Numbered from the stretch's first letter, positions 29,507 through 39,236 are shown. The stretch: DNA of 64,000 nucleotides from Agrobacterium vaccinii (GCF_021310995.1 NZ_CP054150.1:1612001-1676000), one strand, 5' to 3'. The notes: generated by a model from the letters alone, not told the origin. Numbers and translations are program-made.

Positions 29507-30343
29507 ATGCCGATGGCCAAAGGCCCTGCCGATCAGAAGACATTGTTCAGCGCCGAGGATGGCGGCAGCGACGGCCTTGCCGAAGCACCTGATGAGCGCG
29601 GCTTTTTCGCAGAACAACGACAGGCGCCCCGCAAGATGAAAGCGGAGCCGACACCCGCACCGGACAGCGACGCGGCGCATTATCTCGGCCATCGCGAGCG
29701 TCTCCGCACCAAATACCGCGACAATGGCGACGCGGCGCTTGCCGATTACGAATTGCTGGAGCTTCTGCTGTTCCGGCTCATTCCAAGGCGGGATACGAAA
29801 CCGATTGCCAAGGCGCTGATCGCCCGATTCGGCACCTTCGGCGGAGTCATGGGCGCTCCCATCTCCCTTTTGCAGGAGGTCAAGGGCGTCGGTGAAGCCG
29901 TCGCACTCGATCTGAAACTCATCTCGTCCGTTTCCCAGCGCATGCTGAAAAGCGAAATCCGCAACAAGCAGGTGCTGGGCTCATGGTCGTCGGTCATCGA
30001 CTACTGCCATGCCGTGATGGCCCATGAAGCGCGCGAGCAGTTCCGCATTCTGTTTCTCGACAAGCGCAACGTGCTGATTGCCGATGAGGTACAGGGGCAA
30101 GGCACGGTGGACCATACGCCGGTCTATCCGCGTGAAGTGGTGCGCCGCGCGCTAGAGCTTTCTTCAACCGCCATCATTCTCGTCCACAACCATCCAAGCG
30201 GCGACCCGACACCGTCCCGCGCGGATATCGAGATGACGAAGACCATCATAGACACCGCCAAACCGCTGGGGATCGCCGTGCACGATCACATCATCATCGG
30301 CAAGGATGGGCATGTCAGCTTTAAGGGTCTGCGGCTGATCTAG
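29507..30343 (+). CDS. radC: RadC family JAMM-domain protein
   Basis: A 278-aa protein. An N-terminal, probably disordered segment is followed by a helix-hairpin-helix-like region ([19 protein letters not shown]). The C-terminal JAB/JAMM domain carries [21 protein letters not shown] with the zinc-binding His-x-His and Asp. RadC is traditionally called a DNA repair protein but its function remains unsettled. The start could be ATG 29507 or 29513; neither has a strong ribosome site. It lies 18 bases after map. Confidence 0.92.
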   Translation: MPMAKGPADQKTLFSAEDGGSDGLAEAPDERGFFAEQRQAPRKMKAEPTPAPDSDAAHYLGHRERLRTKYRDNGDAALADYELLELLLFRLIPRRDTKPIAKALIARFGTFGGVMGAPISLLQEVKGVGEAVALDLKLISSVSQRMLKSEIRNKQVLGSWSSVIDYCHAVMAHEAREQFRILFLDKRNVLIADEVQGQGTVDHTPVYPREVVRRALELSSTAIILVHNHPSGDPTPSRADIEMTKTIIDTAKPLGIAVHDHIIIGKDGHVSFKGLRLI

Positions 30344-30461
30344 GTTTTATGCACCCAGCCGTCCCGTTGTGCGCATTTGGCACAACCGTGAATTAATAAA
30401 AAATCAATCTCTATATTTTAGCCTATTCGAAAATAATAATACTTCGGATCAGGGGTGCGCC

Positions 30462-30884
30462 ATGAAACAGGTGGCAGGAATTCTCCGTAATCGTTCTGGC
30501 TCCGCTGCGGTGGAGTTTGCCATCGTCGCCCCGGTCTTCATCCTCGTGCTTTTAACGATGATCGCCTACGGCATCTACCTGACAGCGGCCTATGCCGTGC
30601 AGCAGGTGGCTGCAGATGCGGCCCGCACGGCAGTAGCCGGGATCAACAAAACCGAGCGGGAAACTCTGGCGAAGGACTTCGTCGATCGGACAGCGCTGAA
30701 CTACATCTTCCTCGACAAGAGGAATGTGAACGTCAGCGTCGGTAGCGACCCCGGTAACATCAACCAGTTTACCGTGACAGTCGAATATGACGCCACCGGC
30801 CTGCCGATCTGGAGCCTCTACAGCTTCGCGCTTCCCGACAAGACCATCAGACGTTTCTCGACCATTCGCATCGGGGGGATTTGA
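30462..30884 (+). CDS. TadE-like pseudopilin / pilus assembly protein
   Basis: A 140-aa protein. It opens with the TadE signature: a short basic start, RNRSGSAAVEFAIVAPVFIL and a single membrane helix, then a mainly beta periplasmic part. TadE-like minor pseudopilins belong to Flp/Tad tight-adherence pili or related secretion machines. No tad ATPase or secretin is nearby, so this is an orphan pair with the next gene. ATG 30462 has GGGGTG upstream and sits directly before the conserved start; its stop is one base before the downstream ATG. Confidence 0.85.
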   Translation: MKQVAGILRNRSGSAAVEFAIVAPVFILVLLTMIAYGIYLTAAYAVQQVAADAARTAVAGINKTERETLAKDFVDRTALNYIFLDKRNVNVSVGSDPGNINQFTVTVEYDATGLPIWSLYSFALPDKTIRRFSTIRIGGI

Positions 30885-30885
30885 G

Positions 30886-32616
30886 ATGCAGAATTCCGTT
30901 TCGAAAATCGGCAGAATGCTGCGCGACCGCTCCGGCAACGTCGCTATCATGGCTGGCATCACCGCGCCGCTGATGATGGGCGTGTTGGCGCTGGGTGTCG
31001 ATTACGGCTCGCTGACAGTGCAAAAGCGCCAGTTGCAGAATACGGCAGATCTTGCCGCCATATCGGCAGCCTCTGCCAGCAATGTGGAGCGCGCGGTCTT
31101 TCAGTATTTCCAGCTTAACAACAAGAACATCGGCGTGAAGACGGCGTCCGGCATATTGACGGAAACGGGCACCACACCCTTCGATCCTAAAACTGCGTTC
31201 TCCAACCGCGATGGCTATGCCGAGGTGATCAAGGGTCGCTACGTCCCGGATGCCAGTGTGGGCGTCGGCAAGCGCTTCGTGGAAAACGCGACGCCCCCCA
31301 ATGCCGTGAAGGTCAATATTTACGAAAAGGGCCATATCTATTTCGCCAGCACCTTTACCACGGCGCCAACGATCTCCGCTGTCGGCACGGCGGCAGCACA
31401 GCGCCTCGCCGCGGTCTCCGTTGGATCACGTGTCGCAAGCCTCAACAACGGCTTGCTGAACAATCTTCTGGGCGGGCTGCTGGGCACGACCATCTCGCTC
31501 AATCTGGTGGATTATCAGGCGCTGGTCGCCGCCGATGTGAACGCCCTGAAAATCATCGATGCGCTGGCGCTTGATCTCAACCTCACGGCTGGGACCTATC
31601 GCGATGTGCTGAAGACCGAGATTACCTACGGCAAATTCGTCAGCGCCCTGCTGAAGGCCACCGGCACGCGGCCAACAGTCACGGCTGCGCTGAAATCGCT
31701 GGAAAAGGCTCTCAACAAGAGCACCGTCAAGCTGCGGCTGGAGCAGGTGCTGGCGCTGGAGCCCGTTCTCGACAAACAGATCGGCAATGCCGAGAACCTC
31801 AATTTACAGGCAGGCATCTTCGATCTCATCACGGCTGCGGCGACCGCAGCAAACGGCGGCAAGCAACTGTCTCTCGACGCCGGTGTCACCGTGCCGGGAC
31901 TTGCCTCCACCAAGATCACCCTTGCCATCGGCGAACCACCCGTCGGCACACCATCCCTCGCCCTTGGCTCAACCGGCAGCATCGTCAGAACGTCGCAGAC
32001 GCGGCTTTCCATCGATACGAAGGTAGACGGCCTGAAGGCTCTGCTCGGCCTCTCGGTCAATGTTCCGCTCTATGTGGAAGTGGCCAATGCAGAGGCCAAA
32101 CTCACCGACATCAAATGCTCGGCAAACGGCACGGCGGCTGTGGATGTAGACGTGGTGCCGGGCATTGCCGAGATATCGCTTGGTAATGTCGATACCACCG
32201 CCTTCAACAATTTCGGGCGTGACCCTCGCGTGACCAAGGCCGCCATCGTCGATGCACTGGTGCTCAAGATTAACGGCATGGCCCATGTCGATGCCGCCAA
32301 CATGACGAAGACGAAGCTGACTTTCCAGCAATCCGACATCACCCAGGCAACGGTGAAAAGCGTGTCCACCAAGGACGCAACGACATCCCTGGTGAAATCG
32401 CTGCTGAAGAATCTCGACGTCGATATCAACGTCCTGTTCCTCACCATCGGCTCGCCGACGCTGGTTCAGGCTGCTCTCGCCGAAACACTCTCCGTTGCCA
32501 CGGTGCCGATCGATGCGCTCCTCTACAACACGCTGATGCTGCTCGGCATCAAGATCGGTGAAGCCGATGTACGCGTCACCGATGCCCGGTGCGCCCACCC
32601 CGCGCTGGTGCAGTGA
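30886..32616 (+). CDS. TadG-like pilus assembly protein
   Basis: A 576-aa protein with the TadG N-terminal pattern RDRSGNVAIMAGITAPLMMGV (one membrane helix), then DYGSLTVQKRQLQNTADLAA, which is the conserved Flp-pilus TadG_N motif. The large exported C-terminal part is repetitive in Leu, Val and Thr and lacks a von Willebrand MIDAS motif that I can see. It starts one base after the TadE stop and must be co-translated with it. Role inferred: envelope-anchored pseudopilin assembly or an uncharacterised orphan Tad function. Confidence 0.82.
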   Translation: MQNSVSKIGRMLRDRSGNVAIMAGITAPLMMGVLALGVDYGSLTVQKRQLQNTADLAAISAASASNVERAVFQYFQLNNKNIGVKTASGILTETGTTPFDPKTAFSNRDGYAEVIKGRYVPDASVGVGKRFVENATPPNAVKVNIYEKGHIYFASTFTTAPTISAVGTAAAQRLAAVSVGSRVASLNNGLLNNLLGGLLGTTISLNLVDYQALVAADVNALKIIDALALDLNLTAGTYRDVLKTEITYGKFVSALLKATGTRPTVTAALKSLEKALNKSTVKLRLEQVLALEPVLDKQIGNAENLNLQAGIFDLITAAATAANGGKQLSLDAGVTVPGLASTKITLAIGEPPVGTPSLALGSTGSIVRTSQTRLSIDTKVDGLKALLGLSVNVPLYVEVANAEAKLTDIKCSANGTAAVDVDVVPGIAEISLGNVDTTAFNNFGRDPRVTKAAIVDALVLKINGMAHVDAANMTKTKLTFQQSDITQATVKSVSTKDATTSLVKSLLKNLDVDINVLFLTIGSPTLVQAALAETLSVATVPIDALLYNTLMLLGIKIGEADVRVTDARCAHPALVQ

Positions 32617-32630
32617 AGACATTACCACAA

Positions 32631-32662
32631 CAAAAAAGCCGCCGGATCGCTCCGGCGGCTTT
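32631..32662. terminator. Bidirectional terminator between TadG and DAHP synthase genes
   Basis: A perfect stem, GCCGCCGGA / TCCGGCGGC, has A-runs on the left and TTTT on the right, so it serves both convergent genes. The minus-strand reading has the stronger U-tract. Confidence 0.9.
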
Positions 32663-32682
32663 TGCATGTCTCTCAAACCCGA

Positions 32683-34059
32683 TCAGCCGTTAACGACGGC
32701 CAGACGCTTCTCGTCGCGACCGGTCTTCATGCGCTCAGACAGCAGGAACGCGAGTTCCAATGCCTGATCGGCATTGAGACGTGGGTCGCAATGGGTGTGG
32801 TAACGGTCGGACAGCGAGTCGGCTGTCACGGTGCGCGCACCGCCGGTGCATTCTGTCACGTCCTTGCCGGTCATTTCGATGTGGATGCCGCCCGGATGCG
32901 TGCCTTCGGCGCGGTGGATCTGGAAGAAGCTTTCGACTTCCGACAGAATGCGCTCGAATGGACGCGTCTTGTAGTGGTTGAGCGTGATCGTGTTGCCATG
33001 CATCGGATCGCAGGACCACACGACCTTGCGGCCTTCCTTCTGAACTGCACGGATCAGCTTCGGCAGGCTTTCGGCGACCTTGTCGTGACCGAAGCGGCAG
33101 ATCAGCGTCAGGCGACCGGCCTCGTTGGTTGGGTTCAGCGCATCGATCAGCTCGATCAGATTGTCGGGCTGCAAGGACGGGCCGCACTTCAAACCGATCG
33201 GGTTCTTGATGCCACGGAAATATTCCACATGGGCATGGTCCAACTGACGCGTACGGTCGCCGATCCACAGCATGTGGCCCGAGGTGGCGTACCAGTCACC
33301 GGAGGTCGAATCGATACGGGTCAGCGCTTCTTCATAGCCGAGCAACAGCGCTTCGTGACTGGTGAAGAAGTCCGTTTCGCGCAGGCTTGGCTGGTTTTCC
33401 GACGTAATACCGATGGCCTTCATGAAGTCCATCGTTTCAGAGATACGGTTGGCCAGCTTGCGGTAACGATCCGCCTGCGGGCTGTCCTTCACGAAGCCGA
33501 GCATCCACTGGTGCACGTTTTCAAGGTTGGCATAGCCACCCATGGCAAAGGCGCGTAGCAGGTTGAGCGTCGCAGCCGACTGGCGGTAAGCGTCGAGCTG
33601 ACGCTCCGGGTTGGGAATGCGCGCGCCTTCATTGAACTCGATACCGTTGATAATGTCACCGCGGTAAGACGGCAGCTCGACACCGTTCTGCGACTCGATG
33701 TTCGAAGAACGCGGCTTGGCGAACTGACCGGCAATACGGCCAACCTTCACGACAGGAAGCTGTGCGCCATAGGTCAGAACGACGGCCATTTGCAGGAAGG
33801 CACGGAAAAAGTCGCGAATATTGTCCGCGCCATGTTCCAGAAAGCTTTCTGCACAGTCGCCACCCTGTAGCAGGAAGGCTTCGCCTTCCGCCACATTGGC
33901 AAGCTGCTTTTTCAAGCGGCGCGCTTCACCGGCAAACACCAGCGGCGGATAGGTCGCCAGCGTCGCTTCCGTGGCCGCCAGAGCAGCCATATCTGGGTAG
34001 TCTGGAACCTGCTGGACCGGCTTGTGTCTCCAGCTACCGGGTGTCCAATTCTGTGCCAT
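32683..34059 (-). CDS. aroG: Class II 3-deoxy-7-phosphoheptulonate (DAHP) synthase
   Basis: A 458-aa enzyme of the plant/actinobacterial type II family. It condenses phosphoenolpyruvate with erythrose-4-phosphate as the first step of the shikimate pathway. Recognisable blocks are [12 protein letters not shown] (metal Cys), [31 protein letters not shown] and [17 protein letters not shown]. Start ATG 34059 has AGGTGA upstream; a GTG at 34068 is also possible. It is monocistronic, with 190 bases to the gor gene. Confidence 0.95.
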   Translation of the reverse strand: MAQNWTPGSWRHKPVQQVPDYPDMAALAATEATLATYPPLVFAGEARRLKKQLANVAEGEAFLLQGGDCAESFLEHGADNIRDFFRAFLQMAVVLTYGAQLPVVKVGRIAGQFAKPRSSNIESQNGVELPSYRGDIINGIEFNEGARIPNPERQLDAYRQSAATLNLLRAFAMGGYANLENVHQWMLGFVKDSPQADRYRKLANRISETMDFMKAIGITSENQPSLRETDFFTSHEALLLGYEEALTRIDSTSGDWYATSGHMLWIGDRTRQLDHAHVEYFRGIKNPIGLKCGPSLQPDNLIELIDALNPTNEAGRLTLICRFGHDKVAESLPKLIRAVQKEGRKVVWSCDPMHGNTITLNHYKTRPFERILSEVESFFQIHRAEGTHPGGIHIEMTGKDVTECTGGARTVTADSLSDRYHTHCDPRLNADQALELAFLLSERMKTGRDEKRLAVVNG

Positions 34060-34249
34060 GTTTTTCACCTGGTTTCCACGCCAACTCCGTCTTGAGCGGC
34101 GATCTCGAAAGTTGCGCGGCTTATAGCTTCAAGGACAGGCTTTGCAAAGCCGATCCTTATGGAGCCTAGGCGTTTCAGCCGTTTTTGTGCCGTTAAAGCG
34201 AAGAAAAGAGAATCTAAACGATTTAATTTCTCCGCCACTGCACGGGCAA

Positions 34250-35638
34250 TTACACGCGCTGGCCGTTTTTGATGCGGTAGCTCGGCGTGTACATGGTCAC
34301 CAGTTCTTCCGCAGCGGTCGGGTGAACGGCCATGGTCGCATCGAAATCGTCCTTGGTGCATCCGGCCTTCAGCGTGATACCCAGAAGTTGCGCCATTTCA
34401 CCGGCCTCATGGCCAAGAATATGCGCGCCGACGACCTTTCGGTCTGCGGCGTTGACGATCAGTTTCATGATGGTCTTTTCCGTACGACCGGAAAGCGTGG
34501 CTTTCATCGGGCGGAACTGCGCGCGGTAGACCTCGATCTCCTCGAATTTGGAAGCCGCCTCCTCCTCGGAAATACCGACCGTGCCGATTTCCGGCTGGGA
34601 GAAAACCGCCGTTGCGATCAGGTGGTGATCGGGCTTCGTCGGATTGTTCTTGAACTCGGTTTCGATGAAGCACATAGCTTCATGAATGGCGACTGGCGTC
34701 AGCTGTACCCGGTCGGTGACATCGCCCAATGCGAAGATACCCGGCACATTGGTGCGCGAATACTCGTCCACGATGATTGCACCCTTTTCGTTGACTGCCA
34801 CACCGGCATTTTCCAGACCAAGGCCTTGCGTGTTGGGATCGCGGCCCAGCGCCAGCATCACCAGCCCGACATGCAGCGACTCGCCCTGCTTAGTGCGCGC
34901 CACGAAACCGTCGTCGCCGTCCTTGCTGATCTCATGGATCACGTCTTCCAGAATGATGCGAATGCCTTTTTCGGTCATCGCCGCATGCAGGCCTTCCCGC
35001 ATATCGTTATCGAAGCCATTCAGAATTTGCTTGCCGCGATAGATCAGCGTCGTTTCCACGCCAAGACCATGGAAGATATTGGCAAATTCCACCGCGATGT
35101 AACCGCCGCCCGCAATCAGAATGGATTTCGGCAAGGCATTCAGATGAAACGCTTCATTGGACGAAATCGCCAATTCATAGCCGGGTAAGGACACGTGCGG
35201 GTTGGGTGTGCCACCCACTGCAATCACTATGCGCGCCGCCGTTACCGTCTGTCCTGACTTCGTCAGCTTTACTGTATGAGCATCCACCAGTTCGGCACGG
35301 CTGTCGAAAATGTCGGCCTTGGCGTTTTCCAGACCCTTGCGATAGAGGCCCTCGAGGCGATCAATTTCCTTGTCCTTGGCGGCAATCAGCTTTTTCCAGT
35401 CGAAGGTGCTCTCGCCCACCGTCCAGCCGTAGCCTGCGGCATCTTCAAAATGCTCAGGAAATTGCGAGGCGTAGACGAACAGCTTCTTCGGCACGCAACC
35501 TCTTATGACGCAGGTTCCGCCATAGCGGTACTCTTCCGCAATGCCGACACGCTTGCCCAGCGACGCTGCCACACGGGCGCTGCGCACACCGCCGGAGCCG
35601 CCGCCGATAACGAAAAGGTCGTAGTCGTAAGTTGTCAT
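34250..35638 (-). CDS. gor: Glutathione-disulfide reductase
   Basis: A 462-aa flavoprotein disulfide reductase. It has the FAD motif GGGSGGVRSAR, redox-active cysteines in GGTCVIRGCVPKKL, the NADPH motif GGGYIAVEFANI, and the C-terminal His-Glu in HPTAAEEL. The C-V-I-R-G-C spacing and R-G identify a glutathione reductase, not lipoamide dehydrogenase. It keeps cytosolic glutathione reduced with NADPH. ATG 35638 follows GAGG at eight bases; the frame extending to 35707 would add an unrelated segment. Confidence 0.95.
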   Translation of the reverse strand: MTTYDYDLFVIGGGSGGVRSARVAASLGKRVGIAEEYRYGGTCVIRGCVPKKLFVYASQFPEHFEDAAGYGWTVGESTFDWKKLIAAKDKEIDRLEGLYRKGLENAKADIFDSRAELVDAHTVKLTKSGQTVTAARIVIAVGGTPNPHVSLPGYELAISSNEAFHLNALPKSILIAGGGYIAVEFANIFHGLGVETTLIYRGKQILNGFDNDMREGLHAAMTEKGIRIILEDVIHEISKDGDDGFVARTKQGESLHVGLVMLALGRDPNTQGLGLENAGVAVNEKGAIIVDEYSRTNVPGIFALGDVTDRVQLTPVAIHEAMCFIETEFKNNPTKPDHHLIATAVFSQPEIGTVGISEEEAASKFEEIEVYRAQFRPMKATLSGRTEKTIMKLIVNAADRKVVGAHILGHEAGEMAQLLGITLKAGCTKDDFDATMAVHPTAAEELVTMYTPSYRIKNGQRV

Positions 35639-35705
35639 GGAAGAGCCTCTGATAGGAAGGACGGTCGCAGCCATCCCTGATGCACTCATATAGGTGGCGC
35701 ACCAC

Positions 35706-35739
35706 ATAAATGAAAAGCCCGGACTGATATCCGGGCTTT
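35706..35739 (-). terminator. Terminator after the DUF2059 gene
   Basis: A perfect ten-base stem, AAAGCCCGGA / TCCGGGCTTT, is followed on the minus strand by TTCATTT. It separates the DUF2059 gene from gor. Confidence 0.82.
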
Positions 35740-35766
35740 GAAAAATTCTGAATCTCGCTCAGACGA

Positions 35767-36369
35767 TTAAGGCTTGGGCTTAGCCGCTGGTGCAGCAGTG
35801 GTCGGCGCTGCTGCGCCCGGTGCGCCACCTGTGTTGGCGCTGTTTGCAGGCAGTGGCTGCAGGTCTGCACCGGCAACCTTCTGCAGTTCCGTCATGCTGG
35901 ATGTGTTGAGGTCACGGTTAATGCCAGCCGCCCAGATATCGGCAGCCTTCATCAGTTCACGCGTGGCGATTGGGCCGTCCTTCAACAGTTTCTTGCCAGC
36001 TTCGCTGCCGTAAAACGTGGAGATGGCCTTCAGCTCGTCGAGCGAAAATGCGCGCGCGTAGGTGAGCGCGGCTTCACGTTCCAGATCGGCGCGACGTGGT
36101 GCAAGTTCCAGCGCCTTGTTATCGACCGTCTCGGTGATGGCGTCCTGCACGTTTGGTGAAGCCTGAATAAGCTCGGCCTTCAGTCGCTCTGCAAGACCCG
36201 GCAGAATGTCGTCAAAACGGTCGGTAACGCCGAGAGTGCCAATGGCCTGCTTTGCAGCGGCAATATGCTCTTCCGTGATTTCCTGTGCGCGAACGGCAGT
36301 GCCGAAGATGACGCCTGAAATGAGGATAGAAGCAGCGGCAGCTTTGCCCAGTCCCGCAAGTTTGATCAT
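35767..36369 (-). CDS. DUF2059 domain-containing periplasmic protein
   Basis: A 200-aa exported protein. A Sec signal ends near TAVRAQ. The helical core contains the DUF2059 pattern LTYARAFSLDELKAISTFYGS, with EAGKKLL following. The C terminus is an Ala/Pro/Thr-rich low-complexity tail. The function of this family is unknown. A purine-rich site (AGGAGCGAGAG) precedes the ATG. rpiA ends 17 bases upstream on the same strand, so the two are probably co-transcribed. Confidence 0.88.
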   Translation of the reverse strand: MIKLAGLGKAAAASILISGVIFGTAVRAQEITEEHIAAAKQAIGTLGVTDRFDDILPGLAERLKAELIQASPNVQDAITETVDNKALELAPRRADLEREAALTYARAFSLDELKAISTFYGSEAGKKLLKDGPIATRELMKAADIWAAGINRDLNTSSMTELQKVAGADLQPLPANSANTGGAPGAAAPTTAAPAAKPKP

Positions 36370-36386
36370 GAAATCTCTCGCTCCTG

Positions 36387-37085
36387 TTATAGTTTCGCCT
36401 GCATTACGCGGGCGCCATCCGGCCCGGCGATAATAGCAAGCGATGCCAGATTAATGAAAAGTCCGTGCTCGACAACACCCGGTATGGTGTTCAGCTCGCG
36501 TGCCAGTGCTTCTGCATCAGGAATACGGCCAAAAGATGCGTCGAAAATGAGGTGTCCGCCGTCGGTTTTGAAGGGTCCGTCCTCCAACGCGCGCAGCTTC
36601 AATTCGCCCGAAAGACCAAGCCTGGACGCCAGTTTTTCAATGGCGATGCAGGTTGCGACCTGGCCGAAAATATTGATTTCGATGGGCAGTGGAAACGCTC
36701 CCAGCGTGTCCACGACCTTGGTCTGATCGGCGATCACGATGACGCGAGATGAGGCCGCAGCCACGATTTTCTCACGCAGCAACGCGCCGCCGCCACCCTT
36801 GATCAAACGCAGGCCGTGATCGACTTCGTCAGCACCATCGATGGTCAGATCAAGCTCGGGCAGTTCATCCAGCGACTTCAAGGGAACGCCGAGTTCGACG
36901 CACAGACGCGCGGTGCGCTCCGATGTGGGGACGCCCTGAACGTTGAGGCCATTGGAGACTTTTTCCGCCAGAAGCCTGACGAATTCTTCTGCCGTGGAGC
37001 CCGTACCAATACCGAGACGCATTCCGTCTTCGACGTAGGACAACGCCGCTTCTGCGGCCTTGATCTTCATTTGGCGGGCATCCAT
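36387..37085 (-). CDS. rpiA: Ribose-5-phosphate isomerase A
   Basis: A 232-aa enzyme interconverting ribose-5-phosphate and ribulose-5-phosphate. Family motifs: [40 protein letters not shown] and [12 protein letters not shown]. The catalytic acid residues lie in DGADEVD and the Lys in [14 protein letters not shown] 37085 is used because the family begins near [10 protein letters not shown]; the frame to 37136 adds an unrelated stretch. It is divergent from gph. Confidence 0.95.
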   Translation of the reverse strand: MDARQMKIKAAEAALSYVEDGMRLGIGTGSTAEEFVRLLAEKVSNGLNVQGVPTSERTARLCVELGVPLKSLDELPELDLTIDGADEVDHGLRLIKGGGGALLREKIVAAASSRVIVIADQTKVVDTLGAFPLPIEINIFGQVATCIAIEKLASRLGLSGELKLRALEDGPFKTDGGHLIFDASFGRIPDAEALARELNTIPGVVEHGLFINLASLAIIAGPDGARVMQAKL

Positions 37086-37277
37086 TCGGCTGCAAACTCC
37101 GGGTCGGTTTAGACTGTCCACGCCCTGCCCTTTCAAAGGGCCAGAACGTTGGCGTGGTGTTTACACGGGAAGAATAGCAAACGAAAGCCCTTTCAGATCA
37201 CAACCCATGACGATCCAAAGGTTTCGTTGCAAAAGCCCGCGCCATTGCTTAGCCTTGCCGAAAATAGACAGTTATTC

Positions 37278-37979
37278 ATGAGGCATTCCTTGACTACTCC
37301 CCTTGTCATCTTCGATCTCGACGGCACATTGGTCGACACCGCCCACGACCTGATCGACAGCCTGAATTACGCCATTGCCGCAGCCGGTCTCGCACCCACG
37401 ACCTACGGTGACCTCAAACACCTCGTTGGTCACGGCGCACGCGTTATGATCAAGCGGGCCTTTGCCCTACGTAACAAAGAGCTTTCCGACGCCGAGCTGG
37501 AGCCTCTCTATGAGCGCTTCCTGTCCTATTATCTTGAAAAAATGCCCGGGCAGAGTGTACCCTACCCTGGCATCGTCTCAGCGCTCGACAGACTGGCCGC
37601 AGCGGGTTTCACGCTGGCTGTCTGCACGAACAAGACAACCGCTCTTGCAATTCCGCTGCTGGAGAAACTTGGCCTCAGCCATTACTTCGCCGCGACGACC
37701 TGTGGCGACACCTTCGAGTGGCGCAAACCGGACGCCCGCCATATCACGGGCACCATCGAAAAGGCGGGCGGCGATGCTGCAAGTAGCGTGATGGTCGGCG
37801 ACAGCTTCAACGACATCGCCTCCGCCAAGAACGCCAACATCGCCTCGGTCGGCGTGACCTTCGGCTATACGGATGTGCCGATGGCCGAGCTTGGACCGGA
37901 TGTGGTGATTGATAGCTATGATGAGTTGGATGCGGCATTGATCGAGCGGTTGATTGCCAAGCGGGTGGCTGCGGCCTGA
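37278..37979 (+). CDS. gph: Phosphoglycolate phosphatase (HAD family)
   Basis: A 233-aa haloacid dehalogenase phosphatase. Motif I is FDLDGTLVDT, motif II Ser/Thr is in AVCTNKTT, the motif III Lys lies in EWRKPDARH and motif IV is VMVGDSFNDIASA. The helical cap lies between motifs I and II. It removes 2-phosphoglycolate formed during DNA repair or oxygenase reactions. The start at ATG 37278 has a poor ribosome site; TTG at 37290 with GAGG upstream is an alternative. It is divergent from rpiA. Confidence 0.9.
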   Translation: MRHSLTTPLVIFDLDGTLVDTAHDLIDSLNYAIAAAGLAPTTYGDLKHLVGHGARVMIKRAFALRNKELSDAELEPLYERFLSYYLEKMPGQSVPYPGIVSALDRLAAAGFTLAVCTNKTTALAIPLLEKLGLSHYFAATTCGDTFEWRKPDARHITGTIEKAGGDAASSVMVGDSFNDIASAKNANIASVGVTFGYTDVPMAELGPDVVIDSYDELDAALIERLIAKRVAAA

Positions 37980-38009
37980 TAAGGTTGGAATACCGCGAAC
38001 CTCCCGTCC

Positions 38010-38091
38010 GTCATCCTAGGGCTTGTCCCTAGGATCTAATGAACCCCAACATTTAACGTGGTTAGATCCTAGGGACAAGCCCTAGGATGAC
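38010..38091. repeat. Palindromic intergenic element, two perfect 30-bp inverted arms
   Basis: Arms at 38010-38039 and 38062-38091 are exact inverted copies separated by 22 bases. Each arm is itself nearly palindromic around CCTAGGG-CTTGT-CCCTAGG. It looks like the short palindromic repeats scattered through rhizobial and other alphaproteobacterial intergenic regions. A related mosaic element lies at 49872-49982. It sits between gph and rpsD and may also stop gph transcripts. Confidence 0.85.
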
Positions 38092-38129
38092 GCCAAGTTA
38101 TGCAGGTAAAAGACGGAAAACCGCCCAAC

Positions 38130-38157
38130 AAAAAAGCCGCCCCGAAAGGCGGCTTTT
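38130..38157 (-). terminator. rpsD terminator
   Basis: The stem AAAAGCCGCC / GGCGGCTTTTTT on the minus strand ends in a six-base U-run, 20 bases after the rpsD stop. Confidence 0.88.
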
Positions 38158-38177
38158 CAATTGGTGCTACAGGCAGA

Positions 38178-38795
38178 TTAACGCGAGTAGAATTCGACCA
38201 CGAGGTGTGGTTCCATGACGACTGGGTATGGAACGTCAGACAGAGCTGGAACGCGAGCAAATGTCGCAACCATCTTGTTGTGATCGACTTCGATGTAATC
38301 AGGAACGTCGCGCTCTGCGAGAGCAACAGCTTCCAGAACGGTTACGAGCTGCTTGGACTTCTGGCGAACTTCGATAACGTCGCCGACCTTGCAACGGTAA
38401 GAACCGATGTTGACGCGAACGCCGTTAACCGTGACGTGGCCATGGTTTACGAACTGGCGAGCAGCGAAAACAGTCGGTACGAACTTTGCGCGGTATACGA
38501 TCGCGTCCAGACGGGACTCGAGCAGGCCGATCAGGTTCTCGGAGGTGTCACCCTTGCGACGGTTTGCTTCGTCGTAAGTTGCGCGGAACTGCTTCTCGCG
38601 GATTTCACCATAGTAACCCTTGAGCTTCTGCTTGGCGCGCAGCTGCGTGCCGAAGTCGCTCATCTTGCCCTTGCGGCGCTGGCCGTGCTGACCTGGGCCG
38701 TATTCGCGGCGGTTTACTGGAGACTTAGGACGACCCCAGATGTTTTCGCCCATGCGGCGGTCAATTTTATACTTAGACGATTCGCGCTTGCTCAT
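38178..38795 (-). CDS. rpsD: 30S ribosomal protein S4
   Basis: A 205-aa primary 16S rRNA binding protein. The N terminus is [20 protein letters not shown]. The S4 RNA-binding domain is near [20 protein letters not shown], with [17 protein letters not shown] after it. The alphaproteobacterial short form lacks N-terminal zinc cysteines. AAAGGA precedes ATG 38795. It is monocistronic, unlike in E. coli, with its own leader containing hairpins, which could allow S4 autoregulation. Confidence 0.97.
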   Translation of the reverse strand: MSKRESSKYKIDRRMGENIWGRPKSPVNRREYGPGQHGQRRKGKMSDFGTQLRAKQKLKGYYGEIREKQFRATYDEANRRKGDTSENLIGLLESRLDAIVYRAKFVPTVFAARQFVNHGHVTVNGVRVNIGSYRCKVGDVIEVRQKSKQLVTVLEAVALAERDVPDYIEVDHNKMVATFARVPALSDVPYPVVMEPHLVVEFYSR

Positions 38796-38820
38796 CGTAT
38801 TTCCTTTCAGAACGTTACAC

Positions 38821-38882
38821 CGGTTTATTGCCAAACCGCATCAAGGAAACACGCCCTCCTCTGAGGTTCTGTTGAGAACCTC
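38821..38882 (-). promoter_or_regulatory. Two hairpins in the rpsD 5' leader
   Basis: Inverted repeats CGGTTT / AAACCG (38821-38838) and GAGGTTCT / AGAACCTC (38863-38882, four-base loop) lie 26 and 68 bases upstream of the rpsD start. They could be part of an S4 autoregulatory leader or act at DNA level. No known S4 leader consensus is recognised. Confidence 0.4.
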
Positions 38883-38955
38883 TGACAGGTTTCTCACATT
38901 TGCGTACGGAGAAGCCACGGGACATGTCAGTGATGTCGATTGCCGAACGACAACA

Positions 38956-39236
38956 TAGAAGCTGCAAGGCAATCAACAGATAACACCGAGCATTGCTGCC
39001 CGGTGTTGTGCGGCTTCTAGGAGGCCTTCATAAAATTGTCAACGAGAAAAAAGTTTGGCGATCCTCTTGAAACAGGATTTCGCCACATTATTTCATCGTC
39101 GTGATCAGAACTCGGGCCCCTCTGGCGTATTACCGGACAATACGCGATGTCGAGTTTCTTAAGGTTGGGGCCACGTCTATGTCTATCACACGTTCCCCAT
39201 CCGTAAAGCCAACCTCGTCCGGCCAAAGGTTGACTG
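38956..39236 (+). promoter_or_regulatory. Structured leader upstream of the TerC-family gene
   Basis: Several inverted repeats follow one another. The outer stem TAGAAGCTGC / GCGGCTTCTA (38956-38965 with 39010-39019, one G-U) encloses AACACCG / CGGTGTT (38982-38988 with 39001-39007). GCGTATT / AATACGC lies at 39125-39145. AGGTTGG (39162-39168) can pair with CCAACCT (39209-39215). The same CAACCT can instead pair with AGGTTG at the ribosome site (39227-39232). This looks like a translational switch. In other bacteria TerC/Alx genes carry yybP-ykoY manganese riboswitches, but I cannot match that consensus. Confidence 0.45.
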
